Positions 8,378 to 17,248 of a stretch of DNA of 64,000 bases are shown here, piece after piece. Numbering within the stretch: the stretch's first letter is position 1; each line of letters opens with the position of its first letter. Both the position numbers and the translations under genes were made by a program. The notes beneath the pieces are model-generated. The model had not been told where the DNA came from. It did no database searches and saw nothing but the letters and a program-made list of their open reading frames with translations. Where the stretch lies: positions 1 to 64,000 of the forward strand of contig SPQJ01000015.1 of the NCBI GenBank assembly GCA_004570425.1. Direction: 5' to 3'. This stretch comes from Bacillus sp. AZ43. Its GTDB lineage: Bacteria; Actinomycetota; Actinomycetes; Mycobacteriales; Geodermatophilaceae.

Positions 8378-9366
8378 GCTCCGCCGGTTCCACCCCGGGC
8401 TTCGCGCGCGGGCGCCGGCTGCGGTCGACGCCCGCGCTGCGGCGGCTCACCGCCCAGACGCGGGTGGCGCCGGCGGACCTCGTGCTGCCGGTGTTCGTCA
8501 AGGAGGGCATCGACGAGCCGGTCGCGATCAGCTCGATGCCGGGCGTCGTCCAGCACACCTCCGACTCGCTGCGGAAGGCCGCGCACGAGGCGGCGGAGGC
8601 CGGTATCGGCGGGCTCATGCTGTTCGGCATCCCGGGCGACAAGGACCCGGTCGGCTCGCAGGCCGACGCCGCCGACGGCGTGGTCAACGTCGCGCTGCAG
8701 CAGCTGCGCGCCGACCTCGGCGACGAGCTCGTGCTCATGGCCGACCTGTGCCTGTGCGAGTACACCGACCACGGGCACTGCGGCGTGGTCACCCCGGCCG
8801 GCGTCGTCGACAACGACCCCACGCTGGACCGCTACGCGGCGGTGGCGATCGCGCAGGCGCAGGCCGGCGCCCACGTCATCGCGCCCAGCGGGATGATGGA
8901 CGGCCAGGTCGCGGCGATCCGCGCGGCCCTGGACGGCGCGGCCTTCACCGAGACGCCGATCCTGGCCTACGCCGCCAAGTACGCGTCGGGTTTCTACGGG
9001 CCCTTCCGCGAGGCCGCCGAGGGGGCGCCGCGGTTCGGCGACCGCTCGACCTACCAGATGGACCCGCCCAACGCCGACGAGGCGCTGCGCGAGGTGGCCC
9101 AGGACCTGGCCGAGGGCGCGGACGCGGTCATGGTGAAGCCGGCCCTGCCCTACCTGGACATCATCACGCGGGTCGCCGACGCGGTGCACGTGCCGGTGAG
9201 CGCCTACCAGGTGAGCGGCGAGTACGCGATGGTCGAGGCCGCCGCCGCCAACGGCTGGGTGGACCGCGAGCGGGCGATCCTCGAGACGCTCACCGCCATC
9301 CGCCGCGCCGGCGCGGGCACGGTGCTCACGTACTGGGCCGTCGAGGCGGCGCGCCTCCTGCGGTGA
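8374..9366 (+). CDS. hemB: delta-aminolevulinic acid dehydratase (porphobilinogen synthase)
   Basis: Condenses two 5-aminolevulinates to porphobilinogen. 330 residues. GTG 8374 overlaps the hemD stop. The metal site is the cysteine-rich zinc type: [15 protein letters not shown] supplies three cysteines. The two active-site lysines are in [18 protein letters not shown] (about Lys202) and [14 protein letters not shown] (about Lys255, the Schiff-base lysine). The substrate-binding [13 protein letters not shown] and [12 protein letters not shown] are also present. The next gene starts inside its stop (GTGA), so it is part of the tightly packed heme operon. Confidence 0.97.
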   Translation: MSSAGSTPGFARGRRLRSTPALRRLTAQTRVAPADLVLPVFVKEGIDEPVAISSMPGVVQHTSDSLRKAAHEAAEAGIGGLMLFGIPGDKDPVGSQADAADGVVNVALQQLRADLGDELVLMADLCLCEYTDHGHCGVVTPAGVVDNDPTLDRYAAVAIAQAQAGAHVIAPSGMMDGQVAAIRAALDGAAFTETPILAYAAKYASGFYGPFREAAEGAPRFGDRSTYQMDPPNADEALREVAQDLAEGADAVMVKPALPYLDIITRVADAVHVPVSAYQVSGEYAMVEAAAANGWVDRERAILETLTAIRRAGAGTVLTYWAVEAARLLR

Positions 9367-9809
9367 CGTACGTCGAGCACGGGGGGACGTGGCGGCCGCT
9401 GTGGATCGTGGCCGCGGCGCTGGTGGTCTTCCTCGCGTTCGACCTGGCCCTGCCCGGCGGCGACGTCCCCCCTCTCCTCTGGCTGGTCGCGATCGCGGCC
9501 GTGCTGGGGGTGGTCGGCCTGGGCTGCCTGTCGGCCCGGCGGGTCTGGACGGTCCGCGTGGACGACGAGAGCCTGACCGTCGGGCGGGAGACCGTGCGCC
9601 GCGCCGACGTCGACGCCGACCACCTGCGCGCCGTCGAGTCCGGGGTGGACGCAGGGGCGCCCGTCCTGGGCGGCGGGTGGTCGCTGCCGCGCGGGCGCAC
9701 CGGCCTGCCGCTGCGGCTCACCGACGGCCGGACCGTGCTCGTTCCCACACGCGACCCCGCGGCCCTGCGGGCGGCGCTGCTCGGGGGAGAGGGGACACTG
9801 GAGCCGTGA
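9363..9809 (+). CDS. small two-helix membrane protein, DUF3093-like topology
   Basis: 148 residues, function not recognised. Two adjacent hydrophobic segments (about residues 12-27 and 37-57) precede a soluble beta-rich tail resembling bacterial PH-like domains ([35 protein letters not shown], then a helix [11 protein letters not shown]-like). That order of two helices plus a small domain is seen in actinobacterial DUF3093 proteins; the match is by layout, not confirmed. GTG 9363 overlaps the hemB stop and its own stop overlaps the hemL start. It is therefore embedded in the heme operon and may take part in heme synthesis at the membrane, which is inference. Confidence 0.7.
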   Translation: MTYVEHGGTWRPLWIVAAALVVFLAFDLALPGGDVPPLLWLVAIAAVLGVVGLGCLSARRVWTVRVDDESLTVGRETVRRADVDADHLRAVESGVDAGAPVLGGGWSLPRGRTGLPLRLTDGRTVLVPTRDPAALRAALLGGEGTLEP

Positions 9810-11170
9810 CCTCGCTGGACAGCACCTACACCTACGAGGCCCCGGTCTCGGCCGAGCTCTTCGCGCGAGGGCAGGAGATCACGCCGGGCGGCGTGAACAG
9901 CCCGGTCCGCGCGTTCCGCGCCGTCGGCGGCACCCCGCGGTTCATGGTCGAGGGCTCGGGTCCCTGGATCACCGACGCCGACGGGCGCCGCTACGTGGAC
10001 CTGGTCAGCTCCTGGGGTCCCATGATCCTGGGTCACGCGCACCCCGCCGTCGTCGAGGCGGTGACCGCCGCCGCCCGGCGCGGCTTCTCCTTCGGCGCCC
10101 CGACCGAGGGGGAGCTCGACCTCGCCGAGGAGATCAGCGCCCGCATGGCCCCGGTCGAGCGGGTGCGGCTGGTCAACTCCGGCACCGAGGCGGTGCTCTC
10201 CGCCGTGCGCCTGGCCCGCGGCGTCACCGGTCGCCCGGTGGTCGTGAAGTTCGCCGGCAACTACCACGGGCACGTCGACGCACTGCTCGCCTCCGCGGGC
10301 TCCGGCGTCGCCACCCTCGGCCTGCCCGACACCCCCGGCGTCACGACCGGCGCGGCCGCCGACACCGTCGTGCTGCCCTACAACGACGTGGCCGCCGTCG
10401 AGGCGGTGTTCGCCGAGCGCGGCGGCGAGATCGCCTGCGTGATCAGCGAGGCGGCCGCCGGCAACATGGGCGTGGTCCCGCCCCTGGACGGTTTCAACGC
10501 CGCGCTGCGCCGGATCACCGCCGCGCACGGCGCGCTGCTGATCCTCGACGAGGTCATGACCGGCTTCCGCGTCTCGCGGTCGGGCTGGTACGGCCTGGAC
10601 CCGGTCGACGCCGACCTGTTCACCTTCGGCAAGGTCATGGGCGGCGGGCTGCCGGCCGCGGCGTTCGGCGGCCGCGCCGACCTGATGGACCAGCTCGCCC
10701 CGCTCGGCCCGGTGTACCAGGCGGGCACGCTCTCGGGGAACCCGGTCGCCGTGGCCGCCGGGCTGACGACGCTGCGGCACTGCACCGACGAGGTGTACGC
10801 GGCCTGCGACGAGGTGGCGGCGGTCCTCCGCGGCGCCGCGAGCGCCGCGCTGTTCGCCGCCGGGGTGCCGCACCGGGTGCAGCAGGCCGGCAACATGTTC
10901 TCGGTCTTCTTCGTCCCCGACGAGCGCCAGGTGCGCGACTACGACGACGCGAAGTCGCAGGACGTGGACCGGTACACCGCCTTCTTCCACGCCATGCTCG
11001 CCCGCGGGGTCTACCTGCCCCCGTCGGCCTTCGAGGCGTGGTTCGTCAACGCGGCGCTGACCGGCGAGGCGCTCGACCGGGTGCTCGAGGCGCTGCCCGC
11101 CGCCGCGCAGGCGGCCGCGGCCGCCGAGGGGCGGGCCACGGGTCCCGACGCCAGCGAGCGGTCCTCGTGA
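9806..11170 (+). CDS. hemL: glutamate-1-semialdehyde 2,1-aminomutase
   Basis: PLP enzyme that moves the amino group of glutamate-1-semialdehyde to give 5-aminolevulinate, completing the C5 route started by HemA. 454 residues. GTG 9806 overlaps the preceding stop. Motifs: [13 protein letters not shown] at the N-terminus, [56 protein letters not shown]. The PLP lysine is in [19 protein letters not shown] (about Lys276). Its position downstream of hemB rather than beside hemA is common in actinobacteria. The histidine-phosphatase gene overlaps its stop. Confidence 0.97.
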   Translation: MTSLDSTYTYEAPVSAELFARGQEITPGGVNSPVRAFRAVGGTPRFMVEGSGPWITDADGRRYVDLVSSWGPMILGHAHPAVVEAVTAAARRGFSFGAPTEGELDLAEEISARMAPVERVRLVNSGTEAVLSAVRLARGVTGRPVVVKFAGNYHGHVDALLASAGSGVATLGLPDTPGVTTGAAADTVVLPYNDVAAVEAVFAERGGEIACVISEAAAGNMGVVPPLDGFNAALRRITAAHGALLILDEVMTGFRVSRSGWYGLDPVDADLFTFGKVMGGGLPAAAFGGRADLMDQLAPLGPVYQAGTLSGNPVAVAAGLTTLRHCTDEVYAACDEVAAVLRGAASAALFAAGVPHRVQQAGNMFSVFFVPDERQVRDYDDAKSQDVDRYTAFFHAMLARGVYLPPSAFEAWFVNAALTGEALDRVLEALPAAAQAAAAAEGRATGPDASERSS

Positions 11171-11802
11171 GCGAGCGGACCGTCGTTCACCTCCTGCGGC
11201 ACGGCGAGGTGCACAACCCGGGCAAGATCCTCTACGGCCGGCTGCCGGGCTACCGGCTGTCCACCACCGGCGAGGCGATGGCCGTCGCCGCCGCCGAGTG
11301 GTTCCGCGGCCACGACGTCACGCACCTGGTGTCCAGCCCGCTGGAGCGCGCGCGGCAGACCGCGGCGCCGCTGGCCGAGCAGCTGGGGCTGCCCGTCGGC
11401 ACCGACGAGCGGCTGATCGAGGCGGGGAACGCCTTCGAGGGCATGGCCGTGGCCGGTGGCTCCGGGGTGTTCCGGGCCCCGCGCAACTGGTGGAAGCTGC
11501 GCAACCCGTTCCAGCCGTCGTGGGGCGAGCCCTACGTCGAGATCGCCGCGCGGATGCTCGCCGCCGTCGAGGCCGCCCGCGACGCCGCCCGCGGGCACGA
11601 GGCCGTGCTGGTCAGTCACCAGCTGCCGATCTGGACGGTCCGGCTGCACCTGGAGGGACGCCGCTACCTGCACGACCCGCGGCGCCGCGAGTGCGCCCTG
11701 GCCAGCGTCACCTCGATCACCTACGACGGCGACCGCTTCGAGACCCTGTCCTACGCCGAGCCGGCCGGCGCCACCGACCCCGACGCGGTGCCCGGGGCAT
11801 GA
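11167..11802 (+). CDS. histidine phosphatase family protein
   Basis: 211 residues of the phosphoglycerate-mutase-like superfamily. The phospho-accepting motif [11 protein letters not shown] is at residues 8-18. The second part [19 protein letters not shown] and the distal histidine in [14 protein letters not shown] are present. The insertion [20 protein letters not shown] is typical of the actinobacterial genes found between hemL and the cytochrome c maturation genes. Substrate is unknown. GTG 11167 overlaps the hemL stop, and its own stop overlaps the next gene (ATGA), so it is co-transcribed. Confidence 0.88.
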   Translation: MSERTVVHLLRHGEVHNPGKILYGRLPGYRLSTTGEAMAVAAAEWFRGHDVTHLVSSPLERARQTAAPLAEQLGLPVGTDERLIEAGNAFEGMAVAGGSGVFRAPRNWWKLRNPFQPSWGEPYVEIAARMLAAVEAARDAARGHEAVLVSHQLPIWTVRLHLEGRRYLHDPRRRECALASVTSITYDGDRFETLSYAEPAGATDPDAVPGA

Positions 11803-12371
11803 GGCGCGCGCTGCTCGCGGTCCTCACCGCCGTCCTCCTCGCCGGGTGCTCCGCCGGCGAGGACCGCGTCGACGTCAACGACGGCGGCGAGTTCCGGTTC
11901 GTCGAGGCGACCCCGTCCGGCGAGGTCATCCCGCCGGACCGGCGGGCGACCGCCCCCGAGTTCGCCGGCACGCTGCTCGGCGGCGGGGAGTTCACCTCCG
12001 ACGAGCTGGCCGGCGACGTCGCCGTCCTCAACTTCTGGGGCTCCTGGTGCGGGCCGTGCCGCGTGGAGACCCCGGCGTTCCAGGAGGTCTACGCCGAGGT
12101 CCGCGACGACGGCGTGCAGTTCCTCGGGCTGAACGTGAAGGAGACGAGCGACCAGTTCGCGCTGGCCTTCGTCGAGCGGTTCGGCATCGAGTTCCCCTCG
12201 CTGTACGACCCCCGGGGCGAGGTCGCGCTGGCGTTCCGGGACTACCCGGCGAACGCCATCCCGTCCACGATCGTGCTCGACCGCGAGGGCCGGGTGGCCG
12301 CGGTCTACACCGGTGAGATCTCCCAGGAGGACCTCCGCCGGGTGATCGACCGGGTGCTGGGGGAGGTCTGA
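11799..12371 (+). CDS. TlpA/ResA-like thioredoxin lipoprotein
   Basis: 190 residues. The N-terminus is a lipoprotein signal ([20 protein letters not shown]; lipobox LAGC). A thioredoxin fold follows with NFWGSWCGPCRVETP (Cys84 and Cys87) and a cis-proline in YPANAIPSTIVLDREGRV. Proteins of this type sit outside the membrane and reduce the apocytochrome c CXXCH cysteines before heme attachment. CcdA, ResB and ResC genes follow immediately, which supports this role. ATG 11799 overlaps the previous stop. CcdA starts two bases after its stop. Confidence 0.92.
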   Translation: MRRALLAVLTAVLLAGCSAGEDRVDVNDGGEFRFVEATPSGEVIPPDRRATAPEFAGTLLGGGEFTSDELAGDVAVLNFWGSWCGPCRVETPAFQEVYAEVRDDGVQFLGLNVKETSDQFALAFVERFGIEFPSLYDPRGEVALAFRDYPANAIPSTIVLDREGRVAAVYTGEISQEDLRRVIDRVLGEV

Positions 12372-12372
12372 C

Positions 12373-13179
12373 GTGGGGGAGACCTTCGCCGGCCTCGTCA
12401 CCGACGGGCCGCTGCTCGTCGCGGCCGCCGTCGCCGCGCTCGTCGGGCTGATCAGCTTCGCCTCGCCCTGCGTCCTGCCGCTGGTGCCGGGCTACCTCTC
12501 CTACGTCACCGGGCTGGTGGGCAGCGGGGCGCCGGCGTCCCGCCCGTCGGGCTCCGGCGGGACGGCGACCGCCGTCCGCACGGAGGTGCCCCCGCGGGCG
12601 CGGATGGTGCTCGGTGCCTCGCTGTTCGTCCTCGGCTTCACCGCCGTGTTCGTGGCCTTCGGCGCGGCGTTCGGCGGGCTGGGCCGGCTGCTGCTGCAGC
12701 ACGCCGACCTGCTCAACCGCGTCTTCGGCGTCGTCACGATCGTCGTCGGGCTGGGCTTCCTCGGCTGGCTGCCGCTGCTGCAGCGCACCAAGCGGCTGAC
12801 CGTCCGCCCCGCCGTCGGGCTGGCCGGGGCGCCGCTGCTCGGCATCGTGTTCGGCCTCGGCTGGACGCCGTGCCTCGGGCCGACCCTGTCGGCGGTCTAC
12901 TCGCTGGCCTTCTCGGAGGCGACGGCGACCCGCGGCGCGATCCTCAGCGTCGCCTACTGCATCGGCCTCGGTGTTCCGTTCGTGCTCGTCGCGCTCGGCG
13001 CCCGGTGGGCCGTGGGGGCGACGTCGTTCCTCCGCCGGCACGCCCGATCGGTCACCCGGTTCGGCGGGGCGGTGCTGGTGCTCGTCGGGTTGCTGCTGCT
13101 CACCGGCGCCTGGACCGAGCTCATGCAGTGGCTGCGCTCGTGGCTGGCCGCCACCGGGTTCGCGGAGACGTCGCTGTGA
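12373..13179 (+). CDS. ccdA: cytochrome c biogenesis membrane protein CcdA (DsbD-like)
   Basis: 268-residue, six-helix membrane protein that passes electrons from cytoplasmic thioredoxin to the extracytoplasmic thioredoxin lipoprotein encoded just upstream. The two redox cysteines in helices 1 and 4 are visible: FASPCVLPLVPGYLSYVTG (about Cys33) and LGWTPCLGPTLSAVYS (about Cys167). A variable loop (about residues 52-75) separates helices 1 and 2. GTG 12373 lies just after the upstream stop. ResB overlaps its end (GTGA). Confidence 0.93.
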   Translation: MGETFAGLVTDGPLLVAAAVAALVGLISFASPCVLPLVPGYLSYVTGLVGSGAPASRPSGSGGTATAVRTEVPPRARMVLGASLFVLGFTAVFVAFGAAFGGLGRLLLQHADLLNRVFGVVTIVVGLGFLGWLPLLQRTKRLTVRPAVGLAGAPLLGIVFGLGWTPCLGPTLSAVYSLAFSEATATRGAILSVAYCIGLGVPFVLVALGARWAVGATSFLRRHARSVTRFGGAVLVLVGLLLLTGAWTELMQWLRSWLAATGFAETSL

Positions 13180-14777
13180 CCGTCGCCGCGCCCCCGAGGC
13201 CGCCGGCCTCCGCGCCCCCACCGCCGTCGGCACCCCGTCGCGGGGCGGGGCTGCTCCTGCGCTGGTGGCGGCGGCTGACCGCCATGCGGACGGCGATCGT
13301 GCTGCTGTTCCTGCTCGCGCTCGCCGCCGTCCCCGGGTCGCTGCTGCCGCAGCGGTCGCTGTCGCAGAACAGCGTGCGGCAGTACTTCACCGACCACCCG
13401 GACCTCGCGCCGGTCCTCGACCGGCTGTACCTCTTCGACGTCTTCAGCTCCCCGTGGTTCGCCGCGGTCTACCTGCTGCTGTTCGTCTCGCTCATCGGCT
13501 GCGTCCTGCCGCGCGCGGTGGAGCACTACCGCTCGCTGCGGGCGGCCCCGCCGCGGGCGCCGCGCAACCTGCGGCGGCTACCGGACTCCGGCGAGCTGCC
13601 CACCGCGCTGGCCCCCGCCGCCGCGCTGGACGCGGTGGAGGAGGAGCTGCGGGTCCGGCGCTACCGGGTGGCCCGCCGCGAGGGGGAGCTCTCCGCGGAG
13701 AAGGGCTACCTCAAGGAGACCGGCAACCTGGTCTTCCACCTCTCGCTGGTGGCGCTCCTGCTGGGTCTCGCGGGCGGGAAGCTCTGGGGCTACGAGGGCA
13801 GCATCCTGGTCACCGAGGGCCAGGGGTTCTGCAACTCCTTCCAGCAGTACGACACCTACTCGCAGGGCACGCTGGTCGACAGCGGTGACCTCACGCCGCT
13901 GTGCATCGACCTCGAGGACTTCCGCGCGGAGTACGAGGAGAACCTCACCGCCTCCTCGTTCACCGCCGACATCCGGTACGGGCCCCCGGGCGAGGAGGGG
14001 CGGACGACCACCATCGGCGTCAACGACCCCCTGCGCCTGGACGGCGACCGGATCTACGTGACCGGCCACGGCTTCAGCCCGACGTTCAGCGTCACCCGGC
14101 CGGACGGGACCTCGCTCGACGACGTCTCCGTCCCGTTCCTGCCCTCGGACCAGTCGACGCTGGCCAGCCAGGGGGCGCTCAAGGTGCCCGACCTCGGCAC
14201 GGACAGCGACGACCAGCTCGCGCTGGAGGGCTTCTTCGCCCCCACCGGGCTGGTCCAGGGCGGCATCCTCACCTCGGTCGACCCCCGGCCGCTCGCCCCG
14301 CAGGTGGCGCTGGTGGCCTACCAGGGCTACCTCGGCCTGGACTCCGGCATCCCGCAGTCGGTGTACTCGCTGGACGCCTCGCAGATCGACCGCGGCCGGC
14401 TCACCGAGGTCGCCTCGGCCAATCTCGCGGCCGGGGAGTCCATGACGCTGCCCGACGGGACGACGATCACGTTCAGCGGCTTTCGCGAGTTCGCGGCCCT
14501 GCAGTACTCCCACGACCCCGGCCAGGTCTGGGTGCTGGTGTCCTCGATCGCGCTGCTCACCGGCCTGCTCGGCATGCTCCTGCTGCGGCGTGAGCGGGTC
14601 TTCGCCCGGGTCGGGCCCGCGCCGGACGGCGGCGGTACCGTGCTGACGCTGGCCTCGCTCTCCCGGGGCAGCGGTGAGAACGCGCCCCGGTTCGCCGCCC
14701 TGACCGACGATCTCGCGGACGTGCTCGCCGAGCGTGCCCGTGCCCACCACCCGGAGGACCCCTCGCGTGACTCCTGA
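13176..14777 (+). CDS. resB: cytochrome c biogenesis protein ResB (Ccs1)
   Basis: 533 residues. With ResC it forms the system II heme delivery and ligation complex for c-type cytochromes. A Pro/Ala-rich cytoplasmic N-terminus leads into helix 1 (TAIVLLFLLALAAVPGSLLP), then helix 2 (AVYLLLFVSLIGCVLPRAVE), helix 3 (GNLVFHLSLVALLLGLAGG), a large extracytoplasmic domain and a last helix (VLVSSIALLTGLLGMLLL). GTG 13176 overlaps the ccdA stop. The C-terminus overlaps the ResC start by 11 bases. The order thioredoxin-ccdA-resB-resC is the standard actinobacterial one. Confidence 0.94.
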   Translation: MTVAAPPRPPASAPPPPSAPRRGAGLLLRWWRRLTAMRTAIVLLFLLALAAVPGSLLPQRSLSQNSVRQYFTDHPDLAPVLDRLYLFDVFSSPWFAAVYLLLFVSLIGCVLPRAVEHYRSLRAAPPRAPRNLRRLPDSGELPTALAPAAALDAVEEELRVRRYRVARREGELSAEKGYLKETGNLVFHLSLVALLLGLAGGKLWGYEGSILVTEGQGFCNSFQQYDTYSQGTLVDSGDLTPLCIDLEDFRAEYEENLTASSFTADIRYGPPGEEGRTTTIGVNDPLRLDGDRIYVTGHGFSPTFSVTRPDGTSLDDVSVPFLPSDQSTLASQGALKVPDLGTDSDDQLALEGFFAPTGLVQGGILTSVDPRPLAPQVALVAYQGYLGLDSGIPQSVYSLDASQIDRGRLTEVASANLAAGESMTLPDGTTITFSGFREFAALQYSHDPGQVWVLVSSIALLTGLLGMLLLRRERVFARVGPAPDGGGTVLTLASLSRGSGENAPRFAALTDDLADVLAERARAHHPEDPSRDS

Positions 14778-15726
14778 CCAGCTGGCCAGCCTGTCGGACA
14801 CCTTCTTCTCGATCAGCGTGGCGCTGTACTCGCTCGCCGTCGTCGCCTTCTGCGCCCAGCTGGCGTTCGGCCGCCGCCCGGTGCGGCAGCGCGAGCTCGT
14901 CGGGGCGGGCGGGCCGGCGGTCGCCGAGCCGGAGACCGGGACCCCGGCCGAGGACACCCGCGGCCGCCGCTGGGGCGTCGTCGCCCTCGTGCTGACCGGT
15001 CTCGGCGCGCTCACCCACGCCGGCGTGCTGGTCGCCCGCGGGATGGCGACCGACCGGCTGCCGTGGGGCAACATGTACGAGTTCTCGACGGCGACCGTGC
15101 TCGTCGCCGTCGTCGCCTTCCTGGGCTTCGCCGTGAAGACCCCGGGGCTGCGCCACATCGGCCTGTTCGTGCTGGCGCCGGTCGTGCTCTGCATGGTCGC
15201 CATCGGGCTGCGGCTCTACGCGGAGGCCGGCCCGGTGGTCGCGGCGCTGCGCTCGTCCTGGCTCGCCATCCACGTGAGCACCGCGATCATCGGCTTCGGC
15301 GTCTTCTTCGTCAGCGGCATCGCCAGCGTGCTCTACCTGCTGAAGACGCGGCACGAGGCGCGGGTGGCCGCGGGCGAGGCCGGCTCGGAGGGCGTCCTCG
15401 CCCGCCTGCCCGGGGCCGCGGCGCTGGACCGCGTCGCCCACCGCACCGCCGTCTTCGGCTTCCCGATCTGGACCTTCGCGGTGATCGCGGGCGCCATCTG
15501 GGCCGAGGCGGCCTGGGGCCGGTTCTGGGGCTGGGACCCCAAGGAGACCTGGGCGTTCGTGGCCTGGGTGGTCTACGCCGCCTACCTGCACGCGCGCACG
15601 ACCGCCGGGTGGCGTGGCCGGCCCGCGGCGTGGGTGAACGTCGTCGGCCTCGGCGTGATGATCTTCAACCTGACGTTCGTGAACATGGTGTCCACCGGCC
15701 TGCACAGCTACGCGGGCGTCAGCTGA
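14767..15726 (+). CDS. ccsB: cytochrome c biogenesis protein ResC/CcsA (CcsB in actinobacteria)
   Basis: 319-residue multi-helix heme-handling partner of ResB. GTG 14767 was chosen over an upstream in-frame start because GGAGG lies at 14753-14757, about nine bases before it. The tryptophan-rich heme-binding WWD signature is visible as EAAWGRFWGWDPKETWAFV near residue 255. Conserved histidines occur in THAGVLVARG, LAIHVSTAIIGFG and AAYLHARTT. The conserved end is VNMVSTGLHSYAG. This is the last gene of the heme/cytochrome block; about 120 bases without a gene follow. Confidence 0.94.
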   Translation: MTPDQLASLSDTFFSISVALYSLAVVAFCAQLAFGRRPVRQRELVGAGGPAVAEPETGTPAEDTRGRRWGVVALVLTGLGALTHAGVLVARGMATDRLPWGNMYEFSTATVLVAVVAFLGFAVKTPGLRHIGLFVLAPVVLCMVAIGLRLYAEAGPVVAALRSSWLAIHVSTAIIGFGVFFVSGIASVLYLLKTRHEARVAAGEAGSEGVLARLPGAAALDRVAHRTAVFGFPIWTFAVIAGAIWAEAAWGRFWGWDPKETWAFVAWVVYAAYLHARTTAGWRGRPAAWVNVVGLGVMIFNLTFVNMVSTGLHSYAGVS

Positions 15727-15850
15727 GACCGATTCGGTCACGCACGGTGATCGGACCATGGAGCCGGCCGCGTTCGGAACGGTGACGGATCCGGGCGATC
15801 CGTGCTTCCATGCCTTGAGCAGTCCGGTCGACGCCTCGCGGGGGTTCACT

Positions 15851-16144
15851 GTGGGTAAGCACGAAGCAGCTGACGGTTCCACGCCCGACCCGATCGTCGC
15901 CGAGGCGCTGGCGCACCGGCCGACCGGCGCGGTGCACCACGCGGCCGACGCCGCCGAGACCCCCGCCACCGAGACCCCCGCCGCGGAGACCCCCGCCGCC
16001 GAGACCCCAGCGGCGGAGAGCCCGGTGGGTTGGCCGGGCGCCCCCGCGCCGGAGGGCGGCGGACTCGGCTGGCCGGCCGACGCGACGGCCGCGCCGGCTC
16101 CGCGGGGCTGGCGCCGGCTCTTCGGTCTCTCGCGCGTCGCCTAG
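15851..16144 (+). CDS. small low-complexity protein with PAAET repeats, function unknown
   Basis: 97 residues from GTG 15851. An upstream in-frame ATG at 15758 is possible but reads through non-conserved-looking sequence. The middle is a tandem run of about five (T/A)PA(A/T)E units, encoded by near-identical 15-base repeats at about 15950-16025. The C-terminus is basic and aromatic (PRGWRRLFGLSRVA), which could be a membrane or protein contact. No family recognised. A terminator-like hairpin follows at 16153. Confidence 0.5.
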   Translation: MGKHEAADGSTPDPIVAEALAHRPTGAVHHAADAAETPATETPAAETPAAETPAAESPVGWPGAPAPEGGGLGWPADATAAPAPRGWRRLFGLSRVA

Positions 16145-16152
16145 GGAGAGGA

Positions 16153-16172
16153 CCCCGCCCTCCTGGGCGGGG
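16153..16172. terminator. hairpin between convergent genes
   Basis: CCCCGCCC (16153-16160), loop TCCT, GGGCGGGG (16165-16172): a perfect 8-bp GC stem between a plus-strand gene ending at 16144 and a minus-strand gene ending at 16201. No T-run follows, as is common in high-GC actinobacteria. It can serve either strand. Confidence 0.7.
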
Positions 16173-16200
16173 CCGCAGCGCGAACCCGAACAGGGTTCTC

Positions 16201-16422
16201 TCAGGCGGGGGAGCCGTCGTCCCGTCGGGTGCGCCGGTCCAGCTCGCGCAGGAACTCGGGGTCGTCGTCCGGCGCCAGGGGCCGGGTCGGCCCCTGCGGG
16301 CGCGGCCGGCGGGGCGCGCGCGGCGCACCGAGCCCACCACCCGGACGCCCCGGGGCGGCAGCCGCCCGCATGACCAGCACGACGACCGCCACCGCGATCA
16401 CGAGTACCACCAGGAACACCAC
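16201..16422 (-). CDS. small single-helix membrane protein, function unknown
   Basis: 73 residues. GTG 16422 opens straight into a transmembrane helix (VFLVVLVIAVAVVVLVMRA). A basic, Gly/Pro/Arg-rich linker and a charged end (DDDPEFLRELDRRTRRDDG) follow. A GAGGGGG-like ribosome site lies about eight bases upstream. The larger open frame extending further upstream runs antisense to the Lrp/AsnC gene and is not used. It is divergently placed from that regulator. No family recognised. Confidence 0.6.
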   Translation of the reverse strand: MVFLVVLVIAVAVVVLVMRAAAAPGRPGGGLGAPRAPRRPRPQGPTRPLAPDDDPEFLRELDRRTRRDDGSPA

Positions 16423-16500
16423 TGTCCGACCCCCTCGTCGGCATCCAGCGTACGTCCGCGGCGATACTCGGTGCCGGATCAACCGAAACCGAGGGACGGA

Positions 16501-16947
16501 GTGCGTGCCATCGACGCCGTGGACCGGCAGCTGATCGACCTGCTGCGCGCCAACGGGCGGGCCAGCTACGCCGAGCTCGCCCGCCAGGTCGGCCTCTCCT
16601 CGCCCGCCGTGCACGAGCGCGTGGGCAAGCTGGAGGCCGCCGGCGTCATCACCGGCTACCGCGCCGTCGTCGACCCCGCGTCGCTGGGGCTCGACGTCAC
16701 GGCGCTGGTGAGCGTCATCGAGAGCGACATGGTCGACGACACCGGCGTCGAGGCGGCCATGCGCGAGGTCCCCGGGATCGAGGACTGCTGGCGGGTGGCC
16801 GGCAGCGAGGGCTACGTGCTCAAGGTGCGCGTGACCGACATCCCGGCACTCGAGGCCACCATCGACGCGTTGAACCGGATCAGGGGTGTGGCGCGCACCC
16901 GCACCACCGTGGTGCTCTCGACGAAGTGGGAAGGCCGGCATGGCTGA
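16501..16947 (+). CDS. Lrp/AsnC family transcriptional regulator
   Basis: 148 residues. An N-terminal AsnC-type helix-turn-helix (IDAVDRQLIDLLRANGRASY, AELARQVGLSSPAVHERVGK) is followed by the ligand-binding RAM domain (about residues 65-140), ending RTTVVLSTKWEGR. Such proteins form octamers that bind amino acids or related ligands. The ligand here is unknown. GTG 16501 follows a purine-rich stretch. The next gene overlaps its end by eight bases. The tiny membrane protein upstream is divergent and shares the intergenic region. Confidence 0.93.
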   Translation: MRAIDAVDRQLIDLLRANGRASYAELARQVGLSSPAVHERVGKLEAAGVITGYRAVVDPASLGLDVTALVSVIESDMVDDTGVEAAMREVPGIEDCWRVAGSEGYVLKVRVTDIPALEATIDALNRIRGVARTRTTVVLSTKWEGRHG

Positions 16948-17248
16948 GAACGGATCGGTCCCTGCGAGCCCCTCGGGCGGCCGCGCGACGCCGCCGCGGA
17001 TCCTGCCGTGGCTGCTGATGTACACCGTGGGCCGGCTGTCCATCGCCGCCGCCCTCGTGCTCATCCTCTGGCTGGTCGGGCTGGACTTCTGGTCGGGCCT
17101 GCTGTTCGGCCTGCTGCTGTCGATGCCCGTGTCCTACCTGCTGCTCCGGCCCTCCCGCGAGCGGCTCAACGAGTCGCTCGCGGCCCGCGCGGTCGCCCGC
17201 CGCGCGGCCAAGGAGGACCTCCGCAGCCGCCTGAGCGGCACGGAGTAG
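16940..17248 (+). CDS. DUF4229 small membrane protein
   Basis: 102 residues. Two hydrophobic helices (LLMYTVGRLSIAAALVLILW and FWSGLLFGLLLSMPVSYLLL) precede a basic helical tail (LNESLAARAVARRAAKED). This layout and the Y.vGR start match the actinobacterial DUF4229 family, often encoded beside menaquinone genes. ATG 16940 overlaps the AsnC-type regulator by eight bases. It is convergent with menA. Function unknown. Confidence 0.8.
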   Translation: MAENGSVPASPSGGRATPPRILPWLLMYTVGRLSIAAALVLILWLVGLDFWSGLLFGLLLSMPVSYLLLRPSRERLNESLAARAVARRAAKEDLRSRLSGTE

